From positions 1-64,000 of the forward strand of contig JBDTLT010000007.1 in assembly GCA_039934635.1 (NCBI GenBank): 64,000 nucleotides of DNA, written 5' to 3'. Shown here piece by piece: positions 12,741 to 20,876 of this stretch. Position 1 is the stretch's first letter. The number at the start of each line of letters is the position of its first letter. The translations under genes and the position numbers were made by a program. The stretch is from DATLFA01 sp039934635 (GTDB lineage: Bacteria > Actinomycetota > Acidimicrobiia > Acidimicrobiales > WLNW01). The notes beneath the pieces are model-generated. The model was given only the letters and a program-made list of their open reading frames with translations, did not search any database and was not told where the DNA came from.

Positions 12741-13654
12741 TGGGGCAGAAGGTCAATCCGTACGGATTCCGTCTCGGGATCACGACCGATTGGAAGTCGC
12801 GTTGGTTCGCTGACCGTCGGGCGTACGCCGACAACGTCATCGAAGACTGGAAGATTCGCGACTTCATCATGGTCCAGCTGCCGCACGCCGCGATCAGCCG
12901 CATCGAAGTCGAGCGCACGCGCGATCGTTTGCGCATCGACGTCCACACGGCGCGTCCGGGCATCGTCATCGGTCGCCGTGGCGCCGAGGCCGACCGCATG
13001 CGTCAGGGCCTGGCCAAGATCACCGGCAACAACCGCGTGCAGCTCAACATCCAAGAGATCAAGCAGCCCGAACTCGACGCGGCCTTGATCGCACAAGGTG
13101 TGGCCGACCAGCTCGCCGGTCGCGTCGCCTTCCGTCGTGCGATGAAGCGCGCCGTGCAGAACGCCCAAAAAGCGGGCGCTCTCGGCATCCGCGTGCAATG
13201 CGGCGGCCGCTTGGGCGGCGCCGAGATGAGCCGCACCGAGTGGTACCGCGAAGGTCGCGTACCGCTGCACACGCTGCGCGCCGAGATCGACTACGGATTC
13301 CGTGAAGCCAAGACCACCTACGGCCGCATCGGCGTCAAGGTCTGGATCTATCGCGGCGACATCGTGCCCTACAAGACACCGCCCGACGTCACGCAGGCTG
13401 CGGCACTCGCCGCCGGCGACCCCACCGGTGAGGCCAAGCCGCGCCGCGTCGTCAGCAGCTCTGCTGCCGCCCGTCGCCGTTCGGGCTCTGAGACCGTCGA
13501 GGTCACGGCCACTCCCGAAGAAGTCGACGAGGCCGTCGCTCCTCTGGTGAAAGAAGCCGACCCCGAGTTCGAACGATTGCTGGCGGAAGAAGAAGAGATC
13601 GAGCGTTCGACGCGCGATCACCACGAGACGCCTCACTTCCGGATGGACGACTGA
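12740..13654 (+). CDS. rpsC: 30S ribosomal protein S3
   Basis: 304-residue uS3 with the N-terminal KH domain (RPGIVIGRRGAEADRMR) and the C-terminal S3 domain (GRLGGAEMSRTEWYREGRVP). It lines the mRNA entry tunnel and has helicase activity in the ribosome. Residues from about 218 onward form an extension of roughly 85 residues: Ala/Ser/Arg-rich, then strongly acidic, with a DHHETPHFRMDD end. Its start overlaps the rplV stop by one base. Confidence 0.97.
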   Translation: MGQKVNPYGFRLGITTDWKSRWFADRRAYADNVIEDWKIRDFIMVQLPHAAISRIEVERTRDRLRIDVHTARPGIVIGRRGAEADRMRQGLAKITGNNRVQLNIQEIKQPELDAALIAQGVADQLAGRVAFRRAMKRAVQNAQKAGALGIRVQCGGRLGGAEMSRTEWYREGRVPLHTLRAEIDYGFREAKTTYGRIGVKVWIYRGDIVPYKTPPDVTQAAALAAGDPTGEAKPRRVVSSSAAARRRSGSETVEVTATPEEVDEAVAPLVKEADPEFERLLAEEEEIERSTRDHHETPHFRMDD

Positions 13655-13655
13655 C

Positions 13656-14072
13656 ATGTTGATGCCAAGAAAGGTCGCGCACCGCAAGCAACAACGCGGT
13701 CGCTTGAAGGGCAACTCCAAAGGCGCCTCTTCGGTCAACTTCGGCGACTACGGCATCCAGGCCCTCGAGCCGGGGTGGTTGACGGCTCGGCAGATCGAAG
13801 CCGCCCGTATCGCCATGACCCGCCACGTCCGCCGCGGCGGCAAGGTGTGGATCAACATCTTCCCCGACAAGCCCGTCACGCAGAAGCCGGCCGAGACCCG
13901 CATGGGCTCGGGCAAGGGCAACCCCGAAAAGTGGGTCGCCGTCGTCAAGCCCGGGCGAATCATGTTCGAGCTGTCGTATCCCGACGCTGCCGTGGCTCGC
14001 AAGGCCATCGACCTGGCCATCCAAAAACTGCCGATCAAGGCGCGCTACATCGCACGAGAAGAGGGCTTCTGA
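13656..14072 (+). CDS. rplP: 50S ribosomal protein L16
   Basis: 138-residue uL16, which helps position A-site tRNA near the peptidyl transferase centre. The start MLMPRKVAHRKQQRGRLKG and the central RRGGKVWINIFPDKP are family signatures, as is the GSGKGNPEKWVAVVKPG stretch. It starts one base after the rpsC stop and overlaps rpmC by one base. Confidence 0.97.
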   Translation: MLMPRKVAHRKQQRGRLKGNSKGASSVNFGDYGIQALEPGWLTARQIEAARIAMTRHVRRGGKVWINIFPDKPVTQKPAETRMGSGKGNPEKWVAVVKPGRIMFELSYPDAAVARKAIDLAIQKLPIKARYIAREEGF

Positions 14073-14296
14073 TGGCGATCAAAGAAGAGCGTGAAGAAAT
14101 CCACGCACTCGACGACACCGAGCTCGTCGATCAGATCGCGGCGGCCAAGGACAACTTGTTCAAACTGCGATTCAAGCGAGCGACCGGACAACTCGAAGAC
14201 TTCAGCCAGCTCCCCAAGGCCAAGCACACGGTGGCCCGGTTGTTGACCGAAGTGCGAGCGCGCGAGATCGCTGCCGCCGAAGGGACTGCCAAGTGA
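14072..14296 (+). CDS. rpmC: 50S ribosomal protein L29
   Basis: 74-residue uL29, a helical-hairpin protein at the tunnel exit beside L23. It shows the conserved LFKLRFKRATGQLED segment and an N-terminal acidic helix. ATG overlaps the rplP TGA; its own stop overlaps the rpsQ GTG by 4 bases. Confidence 0.96.
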   Translation: MAIKEEREEIHALDDTELVDQIAAAKDNLFKLRFKRATGQLEDFSQLPKAKHTVARLLTEVRAREIAAAEGTAK

Positions 14297-14568
14297 GCGA
14301 AACCGAAGACACCCCGCGCGCGAATCCGCGCAAGGTACGCGAGGGCCTCGTCTTGTCGACCAAGATGGACAAGACCGCCGTCGTCGCGACCGTCGAGCGC
14401 GTGCGCCACCCGCGCTACGCGAAGACGGTGCAGCGCACCAAGAAGCTCTACGTGCACGACGACAAGAACGAGCTCAACCCGGGCGATCGCGTGCGTGTGC
14501 AAGAGACTCGCCCCCTGTCCAAGCTCAAGCGTTGGCGACTCGTCGAAGTCGTCGAGCGCGCAAGGTAA
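14293..14568 (+). CDS. rpsQ: 30S ribosomal protein S17
   Basis: 91-residue uS17, a primary 16S rRNA binder with an OB-type fold. It has the conserved GLVLSTKMDKTAVV and HPRYAKTVQRTKKLYVHDD segments, ending RPLSKLKRWRLVEVVE. The GTG start overlaps the rpmC stop. The N-terminus is about 15 residues longer than in E. coli. Confidence 0.96.
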   Translation: MSETEDTPRANPRKVREGLVLSTKMDKTAVVATVERVRHPRYAKTVQRTKKLYVHDDKNELNPGDRVRVQETRPLSKLKRWRLVEVVERAR

Positions 14569-14582
14569 CCGGTGGATGTTCG

Positions 14583-14951
14583 ATGATCCAACAAGAGTCA
14601 CGACTCAAAGTCGCCGACAACTCAGGTGCGCGCGAGGTCTTGTGCATCAAAGTGCTCGGGGGCACGCGCCGGCGCTACGCCGGCATCGGCGACATCTTTG
14701 TCGCCGCGGTGAAAGACGCCATTCCTGGTGCCGCGGTCAAGAAGGGTGACGTCGTCAAGTGCGTCGTCGTCCGCACCAAGAAAGAACGCCGCCGTCCCGA
14801 TGGCAGCTACATCCGTTTCGACGAGAACGCCGCCGTGTTGATCAAAGACGATCTCACGCCCCGCGGCACCCGTATCTTCGGCCCGGTTGGCCGAGAACTG
14901 CGCGACAAGAAGTTCATGCGCATCATTTCGCTCGCTCCAGAGGTGATCTGA
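14583..14951 (+). CDS. rplN: 50S ribosomal protein L14
   Basis: 122-residue uL14 at the subunit interface, binding site of RsfS. It begins MIQQESRLKVADNSGAREV and has the normal length and end. ATG 14583 is chosen over an upstream in-frame codon because the family begins exactly MIQ. The stop overlaps the rplX ATG by one base. Confidence 0.98.
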   Translation: MIQQESRLKVADNSGAREVLCIKVLGGTRRRYAGIGDIFVAAVKDAIPGAAVKKGDVVKCVVVRTKKERRRPDGSYIRFDENAAVLIKDDLTPRGTRIFGPVGRELRDKKFMRIISLAPEVI

Positions 14952-15265
14952 TGAAGATTCACAAGGGTGACCGCGTGCGCGTGATCACCGGCAAAGACAA
15001 GGGCAAAGAGGGCACGGTCGAGACCGCGCTGCCTCGCCATGGCAAGGTCATCGTCGAAGGCATCAACGTCGCCAAGAAGCATCAGCGCAAGCAGCGCCAG
15101 ACGATGCAGGCCGGCATCATCGAAAAGGCCATGCCCCTCGAAGTCTCCAATGTGATGCTGCTGTCGCCGAGCGACGGCAAGCCCACGCGGGTCGGGTACC
15201 GAATCACGCCCGACGGCGACAAAGTGCGCATCTGCAAGCGCACAGGAGCTGATATCGATGGCTGA
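14951..15265 (+). CDS. rplX: 50S ribosomal protein L24
   Basis: 104-residue uL24, an assembly initiator with a KOW motif (KGDRVRVITGKDKGKEG, residues 5-21). The remainder matches the bacterial family, including GINVAKKHQ. Overlaps rplN by one base and rplE by 8 bases, so translation is coupled along the spc operon. Confidence 0.97.
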   Translation: MKIHKGDRVRVITGKDKGKEGTVETALPRHGKVIVEGINVAKKHQRKQRQTMQAGIIEKAMPLEVSNVMLLSPSDGKPTRVGYRITPDGDKVRICKRTGADIDG

Positions 15266-15863
15266 ATCGAAGAAGGGCAAAGGAGCGACCGCGGTCGCCG
15301 AGCTCCCGGTGCCCGCCCCCCGACTCAAGCAGCTCTACGACGAGAAGTTGCGGGCCGAACTCAAAGAGACCCTCGGCCTCGCCAACATCATGCAGGTGCC
15401 TCGCGTCGAGAAGATCGTCGTGAGCATGGGCGTCGGCGCGGCCATAACCACCGGCAGTCTCCTCGACAATGCGCAGCGCGACATGACGTTGATCACCGGC
15501 CAAAAGCCCGTCGTGACCCGCGCCAAGAAATCGATCGCCGGTTTCAAGTTGCGTGAAGGTCAGGCCATCGGCTGCAAGGTCACACTGCGCAACATCCGGA
15601 TGTACGAGTTCCTCGACCGTCTGGTCAGCCTCGCGATTCCCCGCATCCGTGACTTTCGCGGCCTGCCGACCAAGGCCTTCGACGGCCGAGGCAACTACAC
15701 GTTCGGCGTCTCCGAACAGCTCATCTTCCCCGAGATCGAATACGACAAGATCGATGTGACTCGAGGAATGGACATCACAATCGTCACCAGCGCGAATACC
15801 AACGCACACGCCAAGGCGTTGCTCGATGCATTCGGCTTCCCGTTCCGACGTGAGGGACAGTAA
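15258..15863 (+). CDS. rplE: 50S ribosomal protein L5
   Basis: 201-residue uL5, which carries 5S rRNA into the central protuberance and contacts S13. Family motifs: MQVPRVEKIVVSMGVG, KSIAGFKLREGQ and RGMDITIVTSA. It has an N-terminal extension of about 15 Lys/Ala-rich residues. The start lies 8 bases inside rplX; the stop overlaps rpsN by one base. Confidence 0.97.
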   Translation: MAESKKGKGATAVAELPVPAPRLKQLYDEKLRAELKETLGLANIMQVPRVEKIVVSMGVGAAITTGSLLDNAQRDMTLITGQKPVVTRAKKSIAGFKLREGQAIGCKVTLRNIRMYEFLDRLVSLAIPRIRDFRGLPTKAFDGRGNYTFGVSEQLIFPEIEYDKIDVTRGMDITIVTSANTNAHAKALLDAFGFPFRREGQ

Positions 15864-16048
15864 TGGCCAAGAAAGCTCTGAGAAACAAACAAGAAGCGAC
15901 ACCCAAGTTCAAGGTGCGCGGCTATACGCGCTGCCGGCGCTGTGGGCGATCGCGAGCGGTGTACCGCCGGTTCACGCTGTGCCGTATCTGTCTCCGTGAA
16001 TTGGTGCACGCCGGTGAGATTCCCGGCGTGACGAAGGCGAGCTGGTGA
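15863..16048 (+). CDS. rpsN: 30S ribosomal protein S14, zinc-binding (type Z)
   Basis: 61-residue short uS14 with the zinc ribbon intact: Cys24, Cys27, Cys40 and Cys43. This is the C+ paralogue found in the spc operon of actinobacteria and firmicutes; a zinc-free copy often lies elsewhere and is not in this window. Starts one base overlapping rplE. A GGGAGG sequence at its stop serves rpsH. Confidence 0.97.
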   Translation: MAKKALRNKQEATPKFKVRGYTRCRRCGRSRAVYRRFTLCRICLRELVHAGEIPGVTKASW

Positions 16049-16064
16049 GGGAGGTGTCGAACAA

Positions 16065-16463
16065 ATGACCATGACTGATCCCATCGCGGACATGCTGACG
16101 CGAATTCGCAATGCCAACACCGCCATGCACGACGATGTCTCGATGCCATCGTCCAAGATCAAAGAGGCGCTGGCTCAGGTGCTGCACCGAGAGGGCTACA
16201 TCCAGGGCTTCCGTATCAACGAGAACGGCGGCCCGACCAAGACGCTGACGATCGACATGAAATACGTCGATCGCAAGCGCGTCATCAACGGTGTCAAGCG
16301 CGTCTCGACGCCTGGCTTGCGGGTCTACACCAAGGCCGGCGAGGTCCCCCGCGTACTGGGTGGTCTCGGCGTGGCCGTCGTTTCGACGAGCAAAGGACTG
16401 ATGACCGACCGCGACGCGCGCAAACAACGCGTCGGCGGCGAAGTCGTCTGCTACGTGTGGTGA
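16065..16463 (+). CDS. rpsH: 30S ribosomal protein S8
   Basis: 132-residue uS8, which binds the central domain of 16S rRNA and in E. coli represses the spc operon. Starts MTMTDPIADMLTRIRNAN and ends RVGGEVVCYVW, both conserved. A second ATG two codons downstream is possible. Ribosome site GGGAGG is 11 bases before the first ATG. Confidence 0.97.
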   Translation: MTMTDPIADMLTRIRNANTAMHDDVSMPSSKIKEALAQVLHREGYIQGFRINENGGPTKTLTIDMKYVDRKRVINGVKRVSTPGLRVYTKAGEVPRVLGGLGVAVVSTSKGLMTDRDARKQRVGGEVVCYVW

Positions 16464-16469
16464 GGCGAC

Positions 16470-17009
16470 ATGTCCCGTATAGGTAAAGCCCCTATCCCGA
16501 TGCCGGCCGGCGTCGCCATCAAGCTCTCGGGCCGCGTGCTCGAGGTCAACGGCCCCAAGGGCTCGTTGAACTGCGAGCTGCCGGGCGACATCACCGTGCG
16601 TCAAGACGGCGAGCAATTGCTCGTCGAACGCCCGAACGAAGAACGTCAGACGCGTGCCTTTCACGGCCTGACCCGAGCGCTCGTGGCCAACATGGTCGTC
16701 GGTGTCACCGACGGCTATCGCAAGCAACTCGAAATCATCGGGGTCGGCTATCGCGCGACTTCGAAGGGACCGAATTCGATCGAGCTCGCGCTCGGCTATT
16801 CGCATCCCGTGCTCATGCAGGCGCCCGACGGCGTCAGCTTCGAAGTACCGGCGCCGACTCGTGTCGACGTCGTCGGTATCGACAAGCAGAAGGTCGGCCA
16901 GGTCGCGGCAAACGTCCGCAGCGCGCGGCCCCCCGAGCCCTACAAGGGCAAGGGCGTGCGGTACTTGGGTGAGCACGTGCAGCGCAAAGCCGGCAAGGCG
17001 GCGAAGTGA
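16470..17009 (+). CDS. rplF: 50S ribosomal protein L6
   Basis: 179-residue uL6 with two repeats of the same alpha/beta fold, near the sarcin-ricin loop and the factor-binding site. Conserved: SRIGKAPIPMPAGV at the start and GPNSIELALGYSHPV in the middle. It ends in a basic stretch with KGKGVRYLGEHVQRKAGKAAK. Six bases after rpsH. Confidence 0.97.
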   Translation: MSRIGKAPIPMPAGVAIKLSGRVLEVNGPKGSLNCELPGDITVRQDGEQLLVERPNEERQTRAFHGLTRALVANMVVGVTDGYRKQLEIIGVGYRATSKGPNSIELALGYSHPVLMQAPDGVSFEVPAPTRVDVVGIDKQKVGQVAANVRSARPPEPYKGKGVRYLGEHVQRKAGKAAK

Positions 17010-17023
17010 GGAATGGGTAGACC

Positions 17024-17389
17024 ATGAGCGATCGCTCCAAGACCAAGCGCGTAGCCCGCATCCGGCGTCACGCGCGCGTGCGCAAGACGGTGCGCGGCAC
17101 CGCGGATCGTCCGCGCCTGGCGGTGTTTCGCAGCAACACGCACATCACGGCGCAGATCATCGACGATCGCGCCGGAACCACCCTCGCCGCGGCGTCGAGC
17201 ACCGAAGCCACGATGCGGGCCTCGGCGCACGGCAACATCTCCGAAGCCAAGCAAGTCGGTGCACTGCTCGGCGAACGCGCGAAAGCGAAGGGCATCACCA
17301 CGGTGGCCTTCGACCGCGGCGGCTACCTCTATCACGGTCGCATCGCGGCGTTGGCTGACGCCGCGCGCGAAGCCGGCCTCGAGTTCTGA
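17024..17389 (+). CDS. rplR: 50S ribosomal protein L18
   Basis: 121-residue uL18, a 5S rRNA binder. It has an Arg-rich N-terminal tail (KTKRVARIRRHARVRKTVRGT), the RPRLAVFRSNTHITAQIIDD core and the end FDRGGYLYHGRIAALADAAREAGLEF. GAGGAATGGG precedes the ATG. Fifteen bases after rplF, 17 before rpsE. Confidence 0.97.
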   Translation: MSDRSKTKRVARIRRHARVRKTVRGTADRPRLAVFRSNTHITAQIIDDRAGTTLAAASSTEATMRASAHGNISEAKQVGALLGERAKAKGITTVAFDRGGYLYHGRIAALADAAREAGLEF

Positions 17390-17406
17390 ATCCTGAAGGG
17401 ATCAAC

Positions 17407-17997
17407 ATGACGAATACGGCTCCGGGCGAAGCTCGTCGCTCCCATCGAGACAGCGAGCAAACGGGCGATGCCCCGCTGCGCGATTCGCGCGTGATCAACA
17501 TCAACCGTGTCGCGAAGGTCGTCAAGGGCGGGCGGCGGTTCTCGTTCACCGCGCTCGTGGTCGTCGGTGACGGCAACGGACGTGTCGGCCTTGGCTACGG
17601 CAAGGCCAAAGAGGTCCCGCTGGCAATTCAAAAGGGCACCGAGGAAGCGCGCAAGAACCTTCTGCGGGTACCGCTCGCGGGCAGCACCATTCCCCACCCG
17701 ATCATCGGTGAGATGGGCGCCGGTCGCGTCCTGCTCAAGCCGGCCGCCCCCGGTACCGGTGTCATCGCCGGCGGCGCGGCGCGGGCCATCCTCGAAGAGG
17801 CCGGCATTCACGACGTGTTGTGCAAGTCGTTGGGCTCGTCCAACCACATCAACGTGGCCCGGGCGACGATGGCCGGCCTTCGTGGGCTCAAGCGTCCCGA
17901 TGAAGTTGCCCGAGCGCGGGGCCTGGCCCCCGACCAATTCGTGCCGGTCGGCCTGTGGCGCGCCTATCAAGAAAGTGAGCGCGGCGTCGCGCACTGA
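17407..17997 (+). CDS. rpsE: 30S ribosomal protein S5
   Basis: 196-residue uS5, important for decoding fidelity (ram mutations). It has the N-terminal dsRBD-like domain (VAKVVKGGRRFSFTALVVVGD) and the second domain with GTGVIAGGAARAILE and SSNHINVARAT. About 25 extra N-terminal residues precede the core, as in other actinobacteria. AAGGGAT is upstream of the ATG. Confidence 0.97.
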   Translation: MTNTAPGEARRSHRDSEQTGDAPLRDSRVININRVAKVVKGGRRFSFTALVVVGDGNGRVGLGYGKAKEVPLAIQKGTEEARKNLLRVPLAGSTIPHPIIGEMGAGRVLLKPAAPGTGVIAGGAARAILEEAGIHDVLCKSLGSSNHINVARATMAGLRGLKRPDEVARARGLAPDQFVPVGLWRAYQESERGVAH

Positions 17998-18008
17998 CGG
18001 GAGCTTCG

Positions 18009-18188
18009 ATGACCGAACTGAAAGTCACCCAAACCCGATCGATGATCGGTATCAAACCCAAGCAGCGCGGAACGCTGCGCGCGTTGGGCCTGGGTCGCAT
18101 CGGCCGTAGCAATACGTTGCCGGATCGACCCGAGATCCGCGGCATGATCGCCAAGGTTCCCCATCTCGTCCAGGTCGAGGAGCAGTAA
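18009..18188 (+). CDS. rpmD: 50S ribosomal protein L30
   Basis: A 59-residue uL30, recovered by direct translation between rpsE and rplO. It begins MTELKVTQTRSMIGIKPKQR, contains the LRALGLGRIGRSNTLPD core and ends VPHLVQVEEQ, all typical of L30. The ATG is 11 bases after rpsE and the TAA 5 bases before rplO. Its presence is noteworthy only because uL30 is missing in some bacterial lineages. Confidence 0.95.
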   Translation: MTELKVTQTRSMIGIKPKQRGTLRALGLGRIGRSNTLPDRPEIRGMIAKVPHLVQVEEQ

Positions 18189-18193
18189 CGACC

Positions 18194-18688
18194 ATGCCCA
18201 TCAAGATTCACGATCTCAAACCGCCGAAGGGATCCACGTCGCGCGCGAAGCGCGTCGGTCGCGGCATCGGCGGCCACGGCGGCAAGACCGCCGGACGCGG
18301 TCACAAAGGCCAAGGCGCCCGCGGTCAGGTTGCACCGAAGTTCGAAGGCGGCCAGATGCCCCTCGTGCAGCGCATCCCCAAGTTGCGCGGCTTCACCAAC
18401 CCGTTCCGGGTCGAATATCAAGGAATCAACCTCGACGTCATCGAGGAATCGGGCCTCAACGACATCAGCCCGCAGACCCTCTATACCCACGGCTTGGTCC
18501 ACAAGGGTGCGTTGGTCAAGGTGCTCGCCCGCGGTGAGCTCACGCGTGCGGTGACGGTCAAGGCCCACCGGTTCTCCAAAGCCGCCGAGGCTGCGATCAC
18601 CCAGGCCGGAGGCTCGGTCGAGTTGTTGCCGCTGCCGTGGGGCGATCGCCGTCCGCCGGCAAAGGGCAATGCCCTCACAAACCGATAG
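18194..18688 (+). CDS. rplO: 50S ribosomal protein L15
   Basis: 164-residue uL15, a late assembly protein contacting 23S rRNA through its extended N-terminus (RAKRVGRGIGGHGGKTAGRGHKGQGAR). The globular C-terminal domain is complete. It starts 5 bases after rpmD and is the last ribosomal gene before secY; the 83 bases between them hold one copy of the GGCCCGAGCGGCC element. Confidence 0.97.
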   Translation: MPIKIHDLKPPKGSTSRAKRVGRGIGGHGGKTAGRGHKGQGARGQVAPKFEGGQMPLVQRIPKLRGFTNPFRVEYQGINLDVIEESGLNDISPQTLYTHGLVHKGALVKVLARGELTRAVTVKAHRFSKAAEAAITQAGGSVELLPLPWGDRRPPAKGNALTNR

Positions 18689-18728
18689 GCCGCCGGTAGC
18701 TTCGAGCACGGGCCCCGCCCGAACCCAG

Positions 18729-18741
18729 GGCCCGAGCGGCC
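18729..18741 (+). repeat. intergenic element GGCCCGAGCGGCC, copy 1
   Basis: Exact 13-base copy between rplO and secY. GGCC-CGAGC-GGCC can form a small hairpin. Other exact copies are at 20696, 42264 and 53862. Confidence 0.55.
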
Positions 18742-18771
18742 CCGGCAGAGCGGGAAGATAGGGAACGCGTC

Positions 18772-20097
18772 ATGTTGGAAAACATCCTCAACATCTTCCG
18801 GGTCGCCGATCTCCGCAAGAAGATCGCCTTCACGCTGCTGATCCTCGCGATCTATCGCTTCGGCGCGTTCCTGCCGGCGCCGGGCGTCGACGTCGACAGA
18901 ATCGGTGCCTACAAAGACTCCGCCAGCCAGAGCGGCGGCATCTTGCAGTACCTCCAGCTGTTCTCGGGCGGTGCGCTCACCAACCTCGCGGTGTTCGCGC
19001 TCGGGATCATGCCGTACATCACCTCGTCGATCATCATGCAGATCCTCGGTGTGGTCGTGCCCAAGATCGAGCAGTGGCAACAACAAGGCGCGGTCGGCCA
19101 GCGCAAGATCACGCAGTGGACCCGCTACCTCGCCGTCGCGATCTCATTGGTGCAGGGCACCAGCTTCGCCTTCTTGTTGCACGGCGGCGGCAATGCGCTC
19201 AACCAGAACACGCCGAGCTTGATCCCGGTGTGGAATGCGGGCCGCGTGGCATTGCTCGTCGCGACCTTCACCGCGGGCACTGCGCTGTTGATGTGGTTCG
19301 GTGAGCTCGTTACGCAGCGCGGCATCGGCAACGGCATGTCGCTGTTGATCTTTGCGTCGATCGTCAGCCGTTTGCCGTCGCAGTTCTCGACCGTGCAGGC
19401 AGAGTCGGGGTGGTTTGCGCTGGCCGGTGTGCTCGCCGTGATCGTCGTGCTACTCGTGGCCATCGTGTTCGTCGAACAGGGGCAGCGCCGTATCCCGGTG
19501 CAGTTCGCCAAACGCGTGGTCGGGCGACGGCAATACGGTGGGCAGAGCACCTATATCCCGCTCAAGGTCAACCAGGCCGGCGTCATCCCGCTCATCTTCG
19601 CCAGCGCGGTGCTCTATCTGCCGCTGCTGTTGTCGTTCGTGGTTCCCTCCAACGGCTTCCGCAACTGGATCGACAACCATCTGAGCAAGCCCGACCAGGT
19701 GCTGTATCTGATCGTGTTCGGCTTGCTCATCATCGGCTTCGCCTACTTCCACACGGCCATCACCTTCGATCCGGTCAAGCAGGCTGACACCATCCGCAAG
19801 CAGGGTGGTTTCATCCCCGGCATCCGTCCGGGCCCCCAGACCGAGCGCTACCTCGCCCGCATCCTCAACCGCATCACGCTGCCGGGCGGCCTCTTCATCG
19901 CCGCGATCGCGATCATTCCGTCGATCATCTTCTCCAAGCTCTTCCACACCGAGAGCCTCACCTCTAGTCGCGGCGGCGGGGGCAGCTTCGCGTTCTTCGG
20001 CACGTCGATTTTGATCATGGTCGGCGTGGCGCTCGAAACGATGAAGCAGATCGACAGCCAGTTGACGATGCGAAATTACGAGGGGTTCCTGAAGTGA
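18772..20097 (+). CDS. secY: protein translocase subunit SecY
   Basis: 441-residue core of the SecYEG channel in the cytoplasmic membrane, with ten predicted membrane segments. It has the N-terminal FRVADLRKKIAFTLLILAIYRFG and the plug/channel region. The loop before TM10 is conserved (PGIRPGPQTERYLARILNRIT). ATG is preceded by GGGAA. Its stop overlaps the adk GTG by 4 bases, as in many secY-adk pairs. Confidence 0.97.
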   Translation: MLENILNIFRVADLRKKIAFTLLILAIYRFGAFLPAPGVDVDRIGAYKDSASQSGGILQYLQLFSGGALTNLAVFALGIMPYITSSIIMQILGVVVPKIEQWQQQGAVGQRKITQWTRYLAVAISLVQGTSFAFLLHGGGNALNQNTPSLIPVWNAGRVALLVATFTAGTALLMWFGELVTQRGIGNGMSLLIFASIVSRLPSQFSTVQAESGWFALAGVLAVIVVLLVAIVFVEQGQRRIPVQFAKRVVGRRQYGGQSTYIPLKVNQAGVIPLIFASAVLYLPLLLSFVVPSNGFRNWIDNHLSKPDQVLYLIVFGLLIIGFAYFHTAITFDPVKQADTIRKQGGFIPGIRPGPQTERYLARILNRITLPGGLFIAAIAIIPSIIFSKLFHTESLTSSRGGGGSFAFFGTSILIMVGVALETMKQIDSQLTMRNYEGFLK

Positions 20098-20663
20098 GCG
20101 GCCGCGCGCTGCATTTGGTCATCCTCGGTCGACAAGGTTCGGGCAAAGGCACCCAGTGTCTGCGGCTGGTCGAGCACTACGGCACGCTCCACGTGTCCAC
20201 CGGTGACATGTTGCGCGCCGCGGTTGCCGATGGCACCGAGTTGGGCAAAAAGGCCGAGACCATCATGAACGCCGGTGGCCTCGTTTCCGACGACGTGATG
20301 GTCGGCATCGTCGCCGAGCGGTTGGCCAAGCCCGACATCAAACAGCACGGCGTGCTGCTCGACGGCTTCCCCCGCACGGTCGGGCAGGCCGAGGCACTCG
20401 AGGGCATTGTCGGTAAGCACGGCATCGCGGCCGCCATCAACCTCGACGTGCCCGTCTCGGTCGTGACCGAGCGGATGCTGTCGCGGGGACGCACCGACGA
20501 CACCCCCGAGGCCATCGCCCGGCGCCTGTCGCTCTATGACGAGCAGACCGCTCCCCTGATCGACTGGTTCGAGGCGCGGGGCGTGCTCGTCACCGTCGAC
20601 GGCCTCGGTTCCGAGGACCAGGTATTCGCCCGGCTCCGCGCCGCGATCGATGCTCGGCCGTGA
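20094..20663 (+). CDS. adk: adenylate kinase
   Basis: 189-residue enzyme converting ATP + AMP to 2 ADP. The P-loop is GRQGSGKGTQ (family usual GxPGxGKGT; the Pro is Gln here), with the NMP-binding DGFPRT and a short LID (RGRTDDTPEAIARR). The short LID without zinc cysteines is the normal actinobacterial form. The GTG start overlaps secY. No map gene follows; the next gene is infA after 213 bases. Confidence 0.96.
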   Translation: MSGRALHLVILGRQGSGKGTQCLRLVEHYGTLHVSTGDMLRAAVADGTELGKKAETIMNAGGLVSDDVMVGIVAERLAKPDIKQHGVLLDGFPRTVGQAEALEGIVGKHGIAAAINLDVPVSVVTERMLSRGRTDDTPEAIARRLSLYDEQTAPLIDWFEARGVLVTVDGLGSEDQVFARLRAAIDARP

Positions 20664-20695
20664 GGGTGAGTGACCCGAGGCAGAGCGGGGGGTCC

Positions 20696-20708
20696 GGCCC
20701 GAGCGGCC
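20696..20708 (+). repeat. intergenic element GGCCCGAGCGGCC, copy 2
   Basis: Exact copy of the 13-base element, between adk and infA, just upstream of the infA promoter. A further small hairpin (GAGCC-GAA-GGCTC, 20716-20728) sits between it and the -35. Confidence 0.55.
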
Positions 20709-20731
20709 CACCTCAGAGCCGAAGGCTCAGG

Positions 20732-20760
20732 TTGGACCTCGGGACAAAGCGCGCTAGCGT
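20732..20760 (+). promoter_or_regulatory. promoter for infA-rpmJ-rpsM-rpsK-rpsD
   Basis: TTGGAC (20732-20737), a 17-base spacer and TAGCGT (20755-20760). The predicted start near 20767 gives a leader of about 110 bases. It opens the alpha-type operon. Confidence 0.65.
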
Positions 20761-20876
20761 AGTCGACCGGCCCGGCGCCGGTGTTTTGGCGTGCCCGGCC
20801 AGTTGGACGATCCCTCTCTCGATTTCTGGGCGAGCTATGTCGGCCATCAATTGTTCATCGTTGCAGGAGGGTATTT

